Positions 10,145-22,500 of a stretch of 64,000 nucleotides of DNA are shown one piece after another. The position numbers and the translations under genes are program-made. Source of the stretch: Neurospora tetrasperma FGSC 2508 (lineage: Eukaryota; Ascomycota; Sordariomycetes; Sordariales; Sordariaceae). The notes beneath the pieces were generated by a model. That model ran no database searches. It was not told where the DNA came from and saw nothing but the letters and a program-made list of their open reading frames with translations. The DNA lies in the NCBI RefSeq assembly GCF_000213175.1, contig NW_009799103.1, forward strand, positions 1,500,977 through 1,564,976, written 5' to 3'. Numbering within the stretch: position 1 is the stretch's first letter; every line of letters begins with the position of its first letter.

Positions 10145-13100
10145 GATGTATAAAGCTTTTGTCGACTGGTAATCTCTTCTTCCTTACTGATGGGAAGTAG
10201 AAAGAAAATCAAGAGATAAAAATGAAGCAATGAAATGAGACCGAGCCGAACCGTCGAGTGTCGGGTTGATTAGGTGATTACCTATTAGACGAGAAGTAGA
10301 TGATGGTATTCGATAGGTAACAGGCAGAAACTTGATGTATCAAAAGGAAGATGGCTCGTATCAAACGATGTTGATCGAGGAGACACAGATGGTGATAAGG
10401 AAACCGAGACCCCGAAAAGAAAATGAGACCTAGGAAATAGGAAGAGAGGAGTAATATTGATGATGGTGAACTTGTCGGGTTTGATGCACGTCAGATGAGC
10501 TTTGGAGAGCAGCAGAGGGTCGACTTATAAGTGAGATGACCTCCACCTCCACGTCAACACCACAGAAGTGAATCCACCGGCCTAGTGTAGACTCGGTCAG
10601 GCAGGGCCATGTCTGCGGGTAGAGATGTAACTCTAGCATGGCTGCCGGGTTGGAAGATCTGAAACAAGGGTAGAGGAAGGAACGGAGGGCAGATTTCTGA
10701 TCTTGAAACCGAAAAAGTGTATCCAAACGAGCGAGTACTGCCGGCAGCGGCCTCTGCTAGTGGCTGGAGGGTTTCGACATGGCGTTCTTTTGGAGTTGGG
10801 CGGCTACGAGAGTAGGCCCTTTTGGAGTGGAGACTTGTTGTCGTCAAAAGGAGATTGCTGGTTGGACGGCGGCTAATGCCCTATGGGGGAGCTTGGGGCT
10901 GAACCGGGGTGTTTACATGGGGATGTGTACACTTGGAGGTCTGAGAACTGGACATTTTACAGATCCTAATAAGAAAAAACGAAGCAAATTCGAGAGTAGA
11001 TGAAGAATATGAGCCCGCTCAACCAGCCCAGCTCTAATCATTGATTGATTTGACCTTGAATCTCAACGACATGACATACTAGAGTTGGCAGAATGTTTTG
11101 ATGTCCGCTCTGTGGTCCAAGTACCAATAGCGTAACGGTTAGATCGCTTGACCAATGGCAACACGGCAACCATTAGACGCACTCCGCCGCAAATCTGAAG
11201 GATAGGCGAGACAGTTTGCGGTTCGCAGGACTAGACGCAGGTACCGTTGCACCATCAGGAACGGCATATGCCACCCATCACTACCACATCGACTGGGATG
11301 CGACAAGGACGGAGATGACCCAATGGTAAAGACTGAGGAAATCGTTTGGCGGAAGCGGAAAGAGACGCACGCTTGTGCAGTGTCAAATATAGCCGACGAA
11401 GCGGGAGGGATGCTGTCCTCTGTCTAACAGAACCACTTGAAGGTATGTTAACCGCCAGCCTTGTGCGATTCCCGAGCCCCGAGATATCCAGATATGTCTC
11501 GCCTCATGGTCCGTGTTCTCAAAAATTAAAAAGACTGTGAATTCAGCAATGAAATTGCGGATGAAACTCGATTCAAAGAATAGACTATGGATGTGAGTAT
11601 TTTGGGCAAGCAGATGACCAAGCCCTACGGGGCATGATGGCCTGGAAACCAGGAGGGAAGCTTCCCTATGGACCCGCGATGGTGGAATGGCCTCATGATG
11701 TGACCAACAGCCTACCAGACGCAGTACGGGCCGCCGCCGCTCGCCATTGCAAGCAGCAGGCAAAGAAGGGCCAACAAGGTTGACCCATCTGCCGAGCAAA
11801 GCTGTACAGACCCGGCAGAATGGAACTGGATGAGAATGAGTTTAGGTAGACGCTCAATGGTATGGTAGCATGGACCGACGACGTGAAGCGCGATGATAAG
11901 ATAATGGTCAAAGTCAGTGATGTTGTACTACTCAAGTCTCAAAGAAAGGGATCAGCGTGGGATTTTTGGCCGCCAACAAGGGGCAACAGATGCAGCAAGC
12001 ATCGGGATACTAGCGGGATTACTGTGTGGACAGGGGTAGCATCGCGTAGAGTTTGCCGCGAGATGATTGCATGTTTGACTGAATGGAATGCAGGTCGCAC
12101 CTTGACGGCAACTCATTGAGGTTGTGAACGAGGCTCGTCCCTGACAAAATTGGTGAGAAGTCTGCCGAATGGTTGTAAGTGTCATGGTCATAGTACATTA
12201 TCCTTGGGCATTGATACTCTTCCATACTACGCATTCGAGCGTGTTTATCACACCTCTGAACTCTGCAATTCCTGGATGAAAATATCCCCAGCGGACTTTA
12301 GCCAAGATTATCCTTGGGTCACAGCTTTGTACATCTCTGCCGACATGACTTGTTGGCGTGGTAGTGCCACCTTGGGATATTTAGGGAGTTGGGGCCTTTG
12401 TTGAACGGAAAATGAAGTTATCGCCACTTTGTAGTTTACCGCGCTAACCTCTTAAATGCCGGCAGAGGTGTGTTGGACTAGTTTGACCTGCCCAGTTGGT
12501 TGATCGCCCGTTAAAGCTGCGGCCAAAGATCTGATCAATTTGGTCATGGACGAGCGAGATGCGTACGTGCATCGAGAGAGCTTCAGGCGTGCCTTGGCTG
12601 TTCAAGGATTCTTGTTATCGTCGGGAAAACTTGAATCACGAAGGCAAGTTTGACGGCGGGAGATTGAGGTGTCGCTGAACCCAAAGGGAAAAAAAAAGAC
12701 AAAAAAATTTGAAACAGGCGCGCGTTAAAAGAGGAGGAGCAACAGTGACTACAACATAACTATGTAGCGCCATGGCACCTTACTATCGCAGCGTTGCAGC
12801 GTCACAGTCGCAATCAATGGTCGTCGATCTGGGGAACAGAGAGGGAACGAAGGAACGGTGGGGGCTGATCTTCGTTTACCCGAGGGTGGTACGTGCATCT
12901 TTTGCCAAGACACTAGCACCTACCTAACAGCGACTACCCTGCTCTTTGTCAGATCTGTTTGCTCATGTTAGAGGACTATGATCGTCTTGGCCAGACTAGC
13001 GTGTAAAAGTGAGCACACACTAACAAATCAAATTGGGCTCTATCCACAGTGACACCGCCCATGTTTCGAAGCGCTGCTTTCCCAACTTGACGCATTTTAA

Positions 13101-13277
13101 TGTCTGTCAATTCGGGTCTGCCCTTTTCTCCGCGACCCCGACTCTTCCACTTGATGGGCAGTTTGTTCTCGCCATTTTCACCAATCCAACGACTGCTACG
13201 TCTATGGTTAGGATACGTGGGCTTCTGCGGCAACATCTCTCCTTTGCATAGCTTTCCTCTCCCTTCGCACCGACAAT

Positions 13278-13311
<34 letters not shown>

Positions 13312-15089
13312 CCGAATAGGCAAACGCCGGAGATTTTGTGGTTGACCCGGTTTCGAGCCTTTGGAATCTCCGCCATACCTGTATCTCGTCCACATGTTTC
13401 TGGTCATCACTGAGAACGATTTAGGTGTGCGACATTAAAGTCAGTTGGCCCCAATGTGCTTTTGTCGGCTCTTCATGCCGCTTCAGCTGCCGTGACCAAA
13501 TCCAGTCGGCGGGCTCTACTGCGGCCCAGCTGCTCGGGAGATAGTGACGGCGTCCGGGCCTGATCGCTTCCACAAGACTTCCCTGGGACACAACACCGCA
13601 TCCGCAGGTGCGTACCCGATAGCAAGTCCTGTCACGACTGGACCCAGGTTGGCGGGATCTTGAACCCTTGGTGTGCATTGCAGGCGTTGTCGGCCGTCTT
13701 GTTACATTGCCAGTAACCACACCGTTATTGTGCAGGACGCTCAACGACAAACTATAAGTCCCCGCAATCTTCAAGGCGAATGTCAAATCTTGGTATAACA
13801 GGGACCTATGCACCGGCAGGTAGGGTGGGAGAAAGCTTTGGTAACAAGTGTCCACGGGCGGGCGGAAGCCAAGGACGGCATGAAGCGTCACGTAGCCATT
13901 CAGAACCATCAGGCTGAAGATAAGCCTTTTCAACCGTTACGCTAACGCTCCCCACAAGACTCTTGTTCGACACCATCACAGCTCCCCATGTGAATGGGAC
14001 AAAGATTCAATACAAAATGGCCCGAGAATATTCTCTTGCAAAGTTCCTGGACCACGGCCAATGGGCGATTTACATAATCCGGGTACCATGGACCAATGAG
14101 CATTGCCTGGGGTATATCAGCCTGCTATTCAGGCTAATTTGAAAGCTTGCTACCACGCTTATGGCCACGCACCAGCTTCCCCAACAACCGGCGCCCTTCT
14201 GATACGCCGTATCTGGAGCAGATCTGCACCATGGACGTTGCTTGGCCTTCACTGACATACTCACATCCCTGCCTTGGCGTTCTTAGTCACCAACCGTATA
14301 CTCTCTACAACAGAGCACGCCTGTTCAGACTGTCTGTTCTTGACGGCTCAAACCACATACAATTTCACCTCACCGATTGTTACAGGATACCCGTCAATTT
14401 GCGGGTTCGGATGTCATGACGGCTTTGATGCTTGGACTGCGAGCTCGATGTTCCACGACCTAGATAATGTTGACGGTTGAGGTTCATTCAAACTCAACTC
14501 CGTGCTACCGATATACGGCACGAAAAGCATGCAGAAGCACCCATGCCGACGGGATCATCAGCCGGTCTACCCCTCATCTTCCCCCGGAGTGGTGTTGACG
14601 TGTGGTTGGAGGGTTACAGTCCCTCGGCATGGAAAAGACCGACCACTAACGAGGCTACTCTCGATGCTTCTTGGTGCGGTTCAATATGATGCGCACCGGT
14701 AATAACACACGCTTGCGCTTGAGCTGAAGTTATTATACTGTGATGGCATCTCTTTCCGATCTAGACTGGGACATAGCTGCAGGACTTGTGATACGTTCAG
14801 GGTCTTTACCAAAGATTGTGCTAACAAGGCAGGCTCAATGTTCTATTTGAACGCCGTCCGTTGTCATTAAATAGTCTGCAGTCGCCCCTCAATCAACTTG
14901 TGGTCACCTCTTGCTACCTGTCTTGCAATCAATATCGTCAAACCTTGTCGTTGTCTTTTTCTTGCCTTCATCAGCAGGCTTGTTTTTCTCTCGGTCACTC
15001 AGTCCAGTTGAGCCGTCTAAGCAGGACCTCTTCTTCACCTACGCGTACCCAGCTATAGAAGACAAAGAAACCTCAATCTTTCAGTCAAG
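10145..15089. other. 4.9-kb stretch without a supported gene
   Basis: This lies between two divergently transcribed genes (Myb-like and transporter). The first few hundred bases up to about 10.8 kb probably hold the Myb gene leader. Open frames such as 11383-11799 and 13421-13933 (both minus) carry no domain. The latter begins with a hydrophobic stretch resembling a secretion signal but then reads like non-coding DNA. No tRNA or 5S gene was found by eye. A T32 run lies at 13280-13311. Confidence 0.5.
13280..13311. repeat. poly(T) homopolymer, 32 bp
   Basis: Uninterrupted T run on the plus strand, the longest homopolymer in the window; intergenic. Confidence 0.95.
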
Positions 15090-17121
15090 ATGGGTGGTGG
15101 AGGCGGCTCCGGCGCAGCTGGTATTTATGATGCCGCTCTTCAGAGGCGTGAGGCAGTGATGGGGAAGAGTGGCCCTGCAGCACTTGTCAAGAACTTCCGG
15201 GTCTTTTCTATTGCATGCTTCGCATGTATCGGCGGTGTGCTTTATGGGTACAACCAAGGAATGTTCTCGGGTGTCCTCGCCATGCCATCCTTTCAGAAAC
15301 GTGAGTCGCGATCCTTGAAGCCACATATTCCCGAAACTGTTGTTAACCTTACGGGTGAACCTCAAACAGACATGGGCGAATACGATCCGATAGACCCCAA
15401 CGCGAGTCAGACAAAGAAGGGCTGGCTAACCGCAATTCTTGAGCTTGGTGCTTGGCTTGGTACGCTTCTGTCTGGGTTCATGGCAGAGGTTCTCTCGAGA
15501 AAGTACGGTGTGCTAGTGGCGTGCTTGGTTTTCATGCTGGGTGTGGTCATCCAAGCCACGTCTATCTCTGGAGGACATGAGACCATTCTTGCCGGACGGT
15601 TTATCACGTAGGTCGTGGCTGATTACTCTTGAATCGTCTATCAGCCCCTACTAACATGACATTGCTCAACAGGGGTATGGGTGTCGGATCCTTAGCCATG
15701 ATCATTCCCATTTACAACTCGGAAGTTGCACCACCTGAGGTCCGTGGAGCTCTTGTTGCTCTCCAGCAGTTGGCTATCTGCTTCGGTATCATGGTCAGCT
15801 TCTGGATTGACTAGTAAGTCTTCTTTGTTTTCGACTTCTGTCACACTATGGGGTCACTGATATCAAATATTACGTAGCGGAACCAACTATATCGGCGGCA
15901 CCAAGCTCGAGACCCAATCCGACGCCGCCTGGCTTGTACCCGTCTGCCTTCAACTCGCCCCCGCTCTCATTCTGTTTTTCGGCATGATGTTCATGCCCTT
16001 CTCCCCACGCTGGCTCATCCACCACGGCCGGGAGGCGGAAGCTCGAAAGATCCTCTCCACCCTTCGCGGTCTATCCCAAGACCACGAGCTTGTCGAGCTC
16101 GAGTTCCTCGAGATTAAGGCCCAGTCTCTCTTTGAAAAACGCAGCATTGCCGAATTGTTTCCCGAATTGCGCGAGCAGACAGCCTGGAATACCTTTAAGC
16201 TCCAGTTTGTCGCCATAGAGAAGCTTTTCCGGACAAAAGCAATGTTCCGACGTGTTGTCGTGGCGACCGTAACCATGTTCTTCCAGCAGTGGTCCGGCAT
16301 CAATGCGATTCTCTACTACGCCCCGCAAATCTTCAAGCAGCTTGGACTGAGCGGCAACACAACTTCACTCCTGGCTACGGGTGTAGTAGGCATTGTCATG
16401 TTCATCGCAACGGTTCCTGCCGTGCTGTGGATTGACCGTGTTGGTCGCAAGCCCGTGCTTACTATCGGTGCCCTCGGGATGGCTACCTGCCATATCATCA
16501 TCGCTGTCATTGTTGCCAAGAACGTGGACCAATGGGAGACTCATAAGGCTGCTGGATGGGCTGCTGTAGCCATGGTCTGGCTATTCGTCATTCACTTTGG
16601 ATACTCATGGGGTCCATGTGCCTGGATCATTGTTGCTGAGATCTGGCCGTTGAGTACGAGGCCATATGGTGTCTCTCTAGGAGCTTCGAGCAACTGGATG
16701 AACAACTTTATCGTTGGCCAGGTCACGCCAGATATGTTAAAGGCGATCCCGTACGGAACGTACATCATCTTCGGGTTGCTGACCTATATGGGTGCCGCCT
16801 TTATTTGGTTCTTTGTGCCGGAAACGAAGAGATTAACCTTGGAAGAGATGGTAAGTGTCCCTTCTCATAGTTCCGGCTATGCTGTTCCTCTTCTCATTTC
16901 GAAGGGTTAATCAACTAACACAGCACTCACAGGACATTATCTTCGGATCCGAAGGCACTGCACAAGCCGACAATGAGCGCATGGAGGAGATCAATGCTGA
17001 GATTGGTCTTACCCGATTCCTGCAAGGTGGTAGTGGTGCCATCCAAGGTGCTGCTAATGGAAGCGATACTGGTTATGATGCGGAGAAGGGGAAGAGCGAA
17101 CACTATTCTCAGCATGTCTAA
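15090..17121 (+). CDS. MFS sugar transporter, quinate permease family
   Basis: Five exons: 15090-15300, 15370-15607, 15673-15813, 15878-16850 and 16933-17121, giving 583 residues; all junctions are GT...AG and in frame. I call the first intron (69 nt, GTGAGT) because removing it gives MPSFQKHMGEYD, the usual sequence of this family, although reading through also stays open. Twelve membrane segments are expected. The sugar-porter signatures are present: FMAEVLSRKYG (R-x-G-R-R-like loop), PIYNSEVAPPEVRGALVALQQ, the QQWSGINAILYYAP motif, and PETKRLTLEEMD near the end. QLAICFGIMVSFWIDYG closely resembles fungal quinate permeases (qa-y type). It probably imports quinate or a related aromatic or sugar acid at the plasma membrane; substrate not proven. 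The C-terminal 50 residues are cytosolic and hydrophilic. Confidence 0.93.
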
Positions 17122-18036
17122 GTTACCGCAATCACTGCCGCAGTATTTCGCTCTCCGAGCTCACACTTTATGAGGCGTACATTGTCAGTTTTAGAAATGA
17201 TTTGGTCTTTGCCCCCCTTTGAGCGCTTCGGCAGATAGAGAAAGAGGCAGACGAGTATTGACAACCACAGAATCTCCTGAAACCCAAAGTATGAGATTTC
17301 TCTCGTATCCAAGGATGTTGTTCGTCCCTCTTTACTTAACTGTGGTCCATATCACAAAGTCTGGATACGAATGTGCCCGAGTGTTGCAGGTCATTTATGT
17401 CCGCACTGATGTACTGTGTATTCTATGGTGTTGATGTTGATCCCGGCTAAGTCTATAATAGGAATCTGGCTAGGCTTGGGAAGCACACATGTATCCTCCC
17501 TGTGTATCATCCCGTACCTTTTCTAGGCGTCCGGTCTGTGCCTGGTCCGTGCATCGGGCAAGCAAGTGCATGGACGAGTGGCCTGACATCTTCCCTTTGG
17601 TTTATTTGACGTTTCCGTGACGTTTACAAACTCGATCACGAGCTGACAACCCACAAGACGAACGTTCGAGTGACGTTATCGTATGATTTTGGGAAAGCCG
17701 GACTTCAGGTCAGTCCGGCAACGCAGGGTTGTTTTTGGCTTGCCCTTTGCATTCAGTTGCGTTTGGCTGCATGTACGTGGTCGTTGAAGGCAATGGCAGA
17801 CCTGGACTCCGGGTTTTCGACATCATAAGCATGTGAAGTCAAATAGTTCCCATCTACTTTCTCCGGCTCCCTCGGTTGTGTTGACAAAGGTTCTCGAAGC
17901 GCTTCCTGACTCAAATCCTGCACCCGCGCTCGTACCCAACTTACTTATACACTCGACGAGACTTCTCACATCAACAATCCTTACCTGATCCTCTAATCAC
18001 AGTATATTCTTGGCTTCCTTCTCACCAGCCATAAAA
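17122..18036. other. intergenic region, transporter to CYP55
   Basis: No gene seen. It contains the 3' end of the transporter transcript and the CYP55 promoter. The last 80 bases before 18037 are C/T/A-rich, as usual for a Neurospora leader. Confidence 0.55.
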
Positions 18037-19587
18037 ATGGGTGCGCTCACCGAAAACCTCGAGTTCCCCTTCCGCCGTGCTTCCGGCCTCGACCCGCCTC
18101 CCGAGTACGCCTGGCTCCGCAAGACCGACCCGGTGACCCAGGTCCGCCTCTTCGACGGCAGCCTCGCCTGGCTGGTGACCAAGTACCACGACGTCTGCCA
18201 GGTGGCCACAGATGAGCGGCTGTCCAAGGAGCGCACGAGGCCCGGCTTCCCCGAGCTCGCCGCGGGAGGGAAAGAGGCGGCCAAGAATCGGGCCACGTTT
18301 GTGGACATGGATCCGCCCAAGCACATGCAGTATCGCGGCATGGTTCAGCCGATTTTTGAAATGGAACATGTCAAGGAGCTGGAACCGTACATCCAGAAGA
18401 CGGTGGATGACTTGTTGGAGAGGATGAAGAATATGGGGTGCGAGGGCGGTCCGGTGGATCTGGTGCAGAATTTCGCGCTGCCGGTGCCTTCTTATGTGAG
18501 TTTTGGGGTTTTTGTCTACTTTTCGTGGTAAAGCGAACTTGTTAACTTTGCGAGTAGATCATATATACCATCCTCGGCGTTCCGGTTGAGGACCTCGAGT
18601 TTTTGACTCAGCAGAACTCCATCCGTACGAACGGAAGTTCGACAGCGCGAGAGGCATCTGCTGCTAATCAGTATGTTTCCCCATGCTCCTGGCGCTTGTC
18701 GTTTCCACAAGAAACTAACTTCATCCTAGGGAACTCCTCAACTACCTCCGCCGTCTCGCCGAACAGCGTCTGCAGGAGCCCGAGGATGACTTGCTCAGCA
18801 AGCTTATGACCGAGCAAGTCAAGACCGGCAAGCTCGACACAGCCGATGCCGTCCAGATGGCTTTCCTCTTGCTAGTGGCTGGTAATGCCACCATGGTTAA
18901 CATGATTGCCTTGGTTCGTTTTCCGTCCTCTTCATACCTACCATAGGCACCTATTCTCCATCCCATGTCCAAACCCGCTAACTCTCCCTCCTGTTCACAC
19001 TCACCCAGGGCATCGTGACCCTCTTCCTAAACCCTTCCCAACTCGAAGAACTCAAGCGCGACCCCTCTGTAGTCCCTGCCTTTGTCGAAGAACTAAGCCG
19101 ATTCCACACCGCTTCGGCCATGGCCATCCGCCGCGTTGCCAAGGAGGACCTGGAGATCCGCGGCAAGACCATCAAGAAAGGCGAGGGCGTCATTGCCTCC
19201 AACTTGTCGGCCAACCGCGACGAGGAGGTGTTCAAGGATGCGGACAAGTTCGACATGCATCGCGAGTGGCCTGTGAAAGAGCTCGGGTTTGGGTGGGGAG
19301 AACATAGGTGCATCGCGGAGTTTTTGGCGAAGGCGGAGCTGAAGGCTGTTTTTGGTGAGTTCAATTTCGTTTTTGTGGGTTTGAGTTTTAACTGGCTCCG
19401 GAGAAGTTTGGTAGTGGAAGCAATGTGAGTGCCCATACGGGAAGTAATTGTTGGCTGACTTGGGTGTTGTTTAGAAACTATTTTCAAGAAGTTGCCGGAT
19501 CTGAAGATTGCGGTGCCTTTTGACGAGATTGAATACACGCCGCTTGACCGCGATGTTGGCATTGTTAAGCTGCCTGTTACTTGGTAA
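18037..19587 (+). CDS. cytochrome P450 nitric oxide reductase (P450nor, CYP55 family)
   Basis: Five exons: 18037-18495, 18558-18670, 18730-18913, 19009-19354 and 19475-19587, encoding 404 residues, against 403 for Fusarium oxysporum P450nor. The protein follows P450nor almost throughout: FPFRRASG near the start, [44 protein letters not shown] and [17 protein letters not shown] (I helix with the Thr). [10 protein letters not shown] keeps the Ser of the proton path, and the heme loop is [18 protein letters not shown] with Cys about 353. P450nor takes electrons directly from NADH and reduces two NO to N2O, so it acts in fungal denitrification and NO detoxification. No upstream in-frame ATG for a mitochondrial form is seen, so the cytosolic form is expected. 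One donor (GTTCGT after exon 3) is weak but the reading frame demands it. The stop codon lies inside a GGTAAGT sequence that looks like a splice donor. Confidence 0.95.
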
Positions 19588-20045
19588 GTCCGAGAGCTGG
19601 AGTGAAAATGGATTGGGAGTGATGTAAGCGCGGAATGTCTTTATATGAGGTAGACATCAAAATCACTTTGGATGCGCTTTCCCTTCCCAAATGATGACGC
19701 CCTTGGCCTCTACCTCCACTTCCAGTCAATTTCATCCAAAATTTCCAATACATCAGTATTCATGGTGTTTCGTCTGACGTGGCCGATACCTTCCTTGGCG
19801 CTCCATCAAGGCGGTTATCCCATGCGGAACGGGCCGTGACTCAGACGGTGATGTCCGAAGTGACGGAGTGACTCACGTTCAAGAACACAATCACATTTTG
19901 ATAATGAGTTGAGAAGAAGTGAAAAAGAGAAACAAAAAGATTGAAGCGATTGCCTGCCTTCGGTTCATCAAAGAACATACAAGTGAACAAACCACCACCT
20001 GAAATCTCCAAGCTTTACATTTCCCAACCCAACCAGCCCAACAGC
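19588..20045. other. intergenic region, CYP55 to SDR gene
   Basis: About 460 bases with no gene; holds the end of the CYP55 transcript and the SDR leader. Confidence 0.55.
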
Positions 20046-21281
20046 ATGGCCTCGTCAACGCCCACTCTCCGTCCCGAAACCGTTCTTGTAACAGGGTCAT
20101 CCGGCCATCTCGGCCGGGCCCTGATGCTCTCCCTTCCCTCATACGGGTACACTCCAATCGGCCTTGACATCAAGCCCAACTCAACCACCACCTTCATCGG
20201 GTCCTTCGGCGACGCCTCCCTGCTCCAAAACCTCTTCTCCCCCAGCTGGCTTCGCGCCCAACCGGAAATTTCCTCTTCCAACCACCCCAATCTCGAGCCC
20301 ATCTCGCACATCATCCACTGCGCAACGCTGCACAAGCCGCACATCGAGTCCCACACCAAAGCGCAGTTTGTCCAGACAAACATTGCCGACACGCTTACGC
20401 TACTTGAGGCAGCAGCTGCCACCACAACTACAACCACAACTTCCGGCGACCCCGACGCCAACACAAACTCGGAAAGAACAACCATCAAATCATTCACCTA
20501 CATTTCCACCACCTCCACCTTTGGCCGTTCCCTCTCGCCCCTCCCCTTCTTTGTTCCAGGCGTCCCAAAACCCGCAGTCCACATAACCGAACAAACGCCC
20601 TGCCTGCCCAAGAACATCTACGGCCTAACCAAATCCAGCGCCGAGGATCTGTGCTACTTGATCTCTTCTTCTTCTTCTTCTTCATTACCCATAATAATCC
20701 TCAAAACCTCCCGCTTCTTCCCCGAAGCCGACGACGACGCAGACAGAAGGAACATGCTAGGAGACGAAAACCTCAAGCTCTGCGAACTAGCATACCGAAG
20801 AGTGGACATAGCCGACATTGTCTCGGCTTGCGTGGCCTCTATAAGAGCACAACAAACTACGTCTACGCGCGGGACCAGCAACAAGAGGATAGGCCGCAAC
20901 TTTGGGAAGTACATCATTAGTAGCCCTTCGCCCTTTTTGGACCTGCCGCAGGAGGATTGGGTGAGGTTAAATACCTCGAGTCCTGACGGAGCAGGCGCAG
21001 AGAAGGTGTTTGCCGAGGTGGCAGAACGACTTTGTCCTGGTATTGGGGCGGTAATGGAACAGAAAGGGTGGAAGTGGTTGGGTAGGGTGGATAGGGTTTA
21101 TGATTCGCGGTTGGCGATGGAGGAAACTGAAAATGGGGGACTGGGGTGGAAGCCGGAGTGGACTTTCCAGAGGGCGCTGGAGAGGATTGTGAGGGGGGAG
21201 GAGTGGAGGAGTGGGTTGACAAGGGAGGTGGGGAAGTTGGGATATCATGATAGGGTTTGGGGGGTGTATACTACTGAGTGA
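20046..21281 (+). CDS. NAD(P)-dependent epimerase/dehydratase-like protein (extended SDR)
   Basis: Single exon, 411 residues from the ATG in ACAGCATGG. The nucleotide-binding motif TGSSGHLG (TGxxGxxG) is at about 16-23. The NxxN/ADTL region reads FVQTNIADTLTLLEAA, and the catalytic Ser/Thr-YxxxK set is ISTTSTFG followed by YGLTKSSAE (Tyr and Lys spaced correctly). So the Rossmann dehydrogenase core looks intact. Low-complexity Thr and Ser runs (about 140-150 and 228-235) interrupt it. The region after residue 300 is specific to a fungal subgroup that I recognise only in general terms. Substrate unknown; nucleotide-sugar or other NAD-dependent oxidoreduction is possible. Probably cytosolic. 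Confidence 0.85.
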   Translation: MASSTPTLRPETVLVTGSSGHLGRALMLSLPSYGYTPIGLDIKPNSTTTFIGSFGDASLLQNLFSPSWLRAQPEISSSNHPNLEPISHIIHCATLHKPHIESHTKAQFVQTNIADTLTLLEAAAATTTTTTTSGDPDANTNSERTTIKSFTYISTTSTFGRSLSPLPFFVPGVPKPAVHITEQTPCLPKNIYGLTKSSAEDLCYLISSSSSSSLPIIILKTSRFFPEADDDADRRNMLGDENLKLCELAYRRVDIADIVSACVASIRAQQTTSTRGTSNKRIGRNFGKYIISSPSPFLDLPQEDWVRLNTSSPDGAGAEKVFAEVAERLCPGIGAVMEQKGWKWLGRVDRVYDSRLAMEETENGGLGWKPEWTFQRALERIVRGEEWRSGLTREVGKLGYHDRVWGVYTTE

Positions 21282-21708
21282 TATGAGGGGAGCAATGAGG
21301 GTTGTTGTTGAAGACTCGAGAGGGAGATGGGCAGTGAATGCGAAGACGAGGACGATATCTGAAAAAAGGGGGTGGCCCGTGCGTCGGAGAGAAGGTCCAG
21401 AAGTAAACAAATGAGTTAAACATGGCACTGAAGAGGAATGAGTAGTAGGTGCTAACTGTCATGCGTATTGAGTCCCACTGAATGATAAGCTATGAAAAAC
21501 CTTGAATTTGCGGAGAACGAAACGTAACTAAGGTGAAAATTAGCGGGCACTGACAAGCAGAACTGAAACCTTCCATATCATGAGCGCACAACCATCCGCC
21601 ACCGGCGCGTAAGAAAACCCATCATCCCTCTCACCTTCCTTGAACAAGCCACAACGCTCCTGACAATCAACATGCCATTACCTCCCCATCTCATCTCAAA
21701 ACCCCCCA
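21282..21708. other. 3' region between convergent genes
   Basis: The SDR gene and the minus-strand gene at 21709 end towards each other in this 430-base gap. No gene is seen. Confidence 0.55.
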
Positions 21709-22485
21709 TCAGTCCTTGGTAACGTAAAGATAAACCACCGGCTTCTGTCCCGGCAATCCACTTCTGCTCTTATCCCATCCCAAATCTTTGCAAGTCTTCT
21801 GCAACAACTCCTTATCATCGCCCCTGAACGCCAAACCACGATACCAGCGTCCATTGCCACCTTGCACCACCTCAAACAGCTTGTTCTTCTTCTTGCTCGG
21901 ATTAGTCGCGCCAAACCCATACATGAGTTCCTGGACGGTAGTCGAGACGGGAACATGACAGGCGTGAAACGGCAAGCGGGCGTTGGGCGGCTGATGCCAG
22001 GGAGGCGTAGCGCCGCACTTGAACACGTGGATCTTCGTGTGCTCGGGCGGGAAGAAATAGTTGTAACCGGGTTCGCAGCCGACGCCGCCGGTGCTGTTCA
22101 TCATGTTGGCCGCCGGCATGTTGGGGTTGATGACGGGGTAGGGCTGGGGAGTGCGGCCGCTGCCGCCTAAGCCGGAGATGTACTGGTAAGGTTGAGGGAA
22201 GAGACTGGGGGTAGCGGCCATGGCGCTGCCCCAGGCGGGAGCAGCAGGAGCAGCCGGCGCCGGGGCCTGGGCGTAGTAATAAGGGGAAGCCGCAGGTGCA
22301 GCGGGCTGTTGAGCGAAGCCATAAGCGGAAGCGGGAGCCGGCATTCCGGGAATGACTCGCGGGACAGCAGCTGGGTTCGGAACAGAACCGGGAGGGAAGG
22401 CGCCGGGACGAGGAGTGCGGGGAGGGGGAGGGCCGGGATCACGGCCGAAAGCCGGGTTGGAGCCACCGCCGAGAACAAAAGACAT
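21709..22485 (-). CDS. uncharacterised Pro/Ala-rich protein with folded C-terminal region
   Basis: Single open frame of 258 residues. The first 130 or so residues are rich in Pro, Ala, Gly and Tyr and are probably disordered. Residues about 135-258 look like a folded domain: GCEPGYNYFFPPEHTKIHVF, then CGATPPWHQ, LPFHACHVPVSTTVQELMYG, GRWYRGLAFRG and QKPVVYLYVTKD. The balance of hydrophobic residues and the conserved feel suggest a genuine fungal protein, but I do not recognise a family. The start codon lies only 15 bp after the stop of the gene at 22501-23302 on the same strand, with no room for a separate promoter. This could mean a shared transcript, a promoter inside the upstream gene, or a wrong boundary between two parts of one gene. 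Confidence 0.75.
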   Translation of the reverse strand: MSFVLGGGSNPAFGRDPGPPPPRTPRPGAFPPGSVPNPAAVPRVIPGMPAPASAYGFAQQPAAPAASPYYYAQAPAPAAPAAPAWGSAMAATPSLFPQPYQYISGLGGSGRTPQPYPVINPNMPAANMMNSTGGVGCEPGYNYFFPPEHTKIHVFKCGATPPWHQPPNARLPFHACHVPVSTTVQELMYGFGATNPSKKKNKLFEVVQGGNGRWYRGLAFRGDDKELLQKTCKDLGWDKSRSGLPGQKPVVYLYVTKD

Positions 22486-22500
22486 TTTGAAAATGGATCC

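Noticed and set aside
11110-11260. tRNA-like look (GCGTAACGGTTAGATC, then GGTTCGCAGG)
   Set aside because: No acceptor stem closes, the B-box consensus is broken, and no Pol III terminator follows.
13421-13933. 170-codon minus-strand frame with signal-peptide-like start
   Set aside because: The hydrophobic start is followed by sequence of random character, with no partner exons and no similarity that I recognise.
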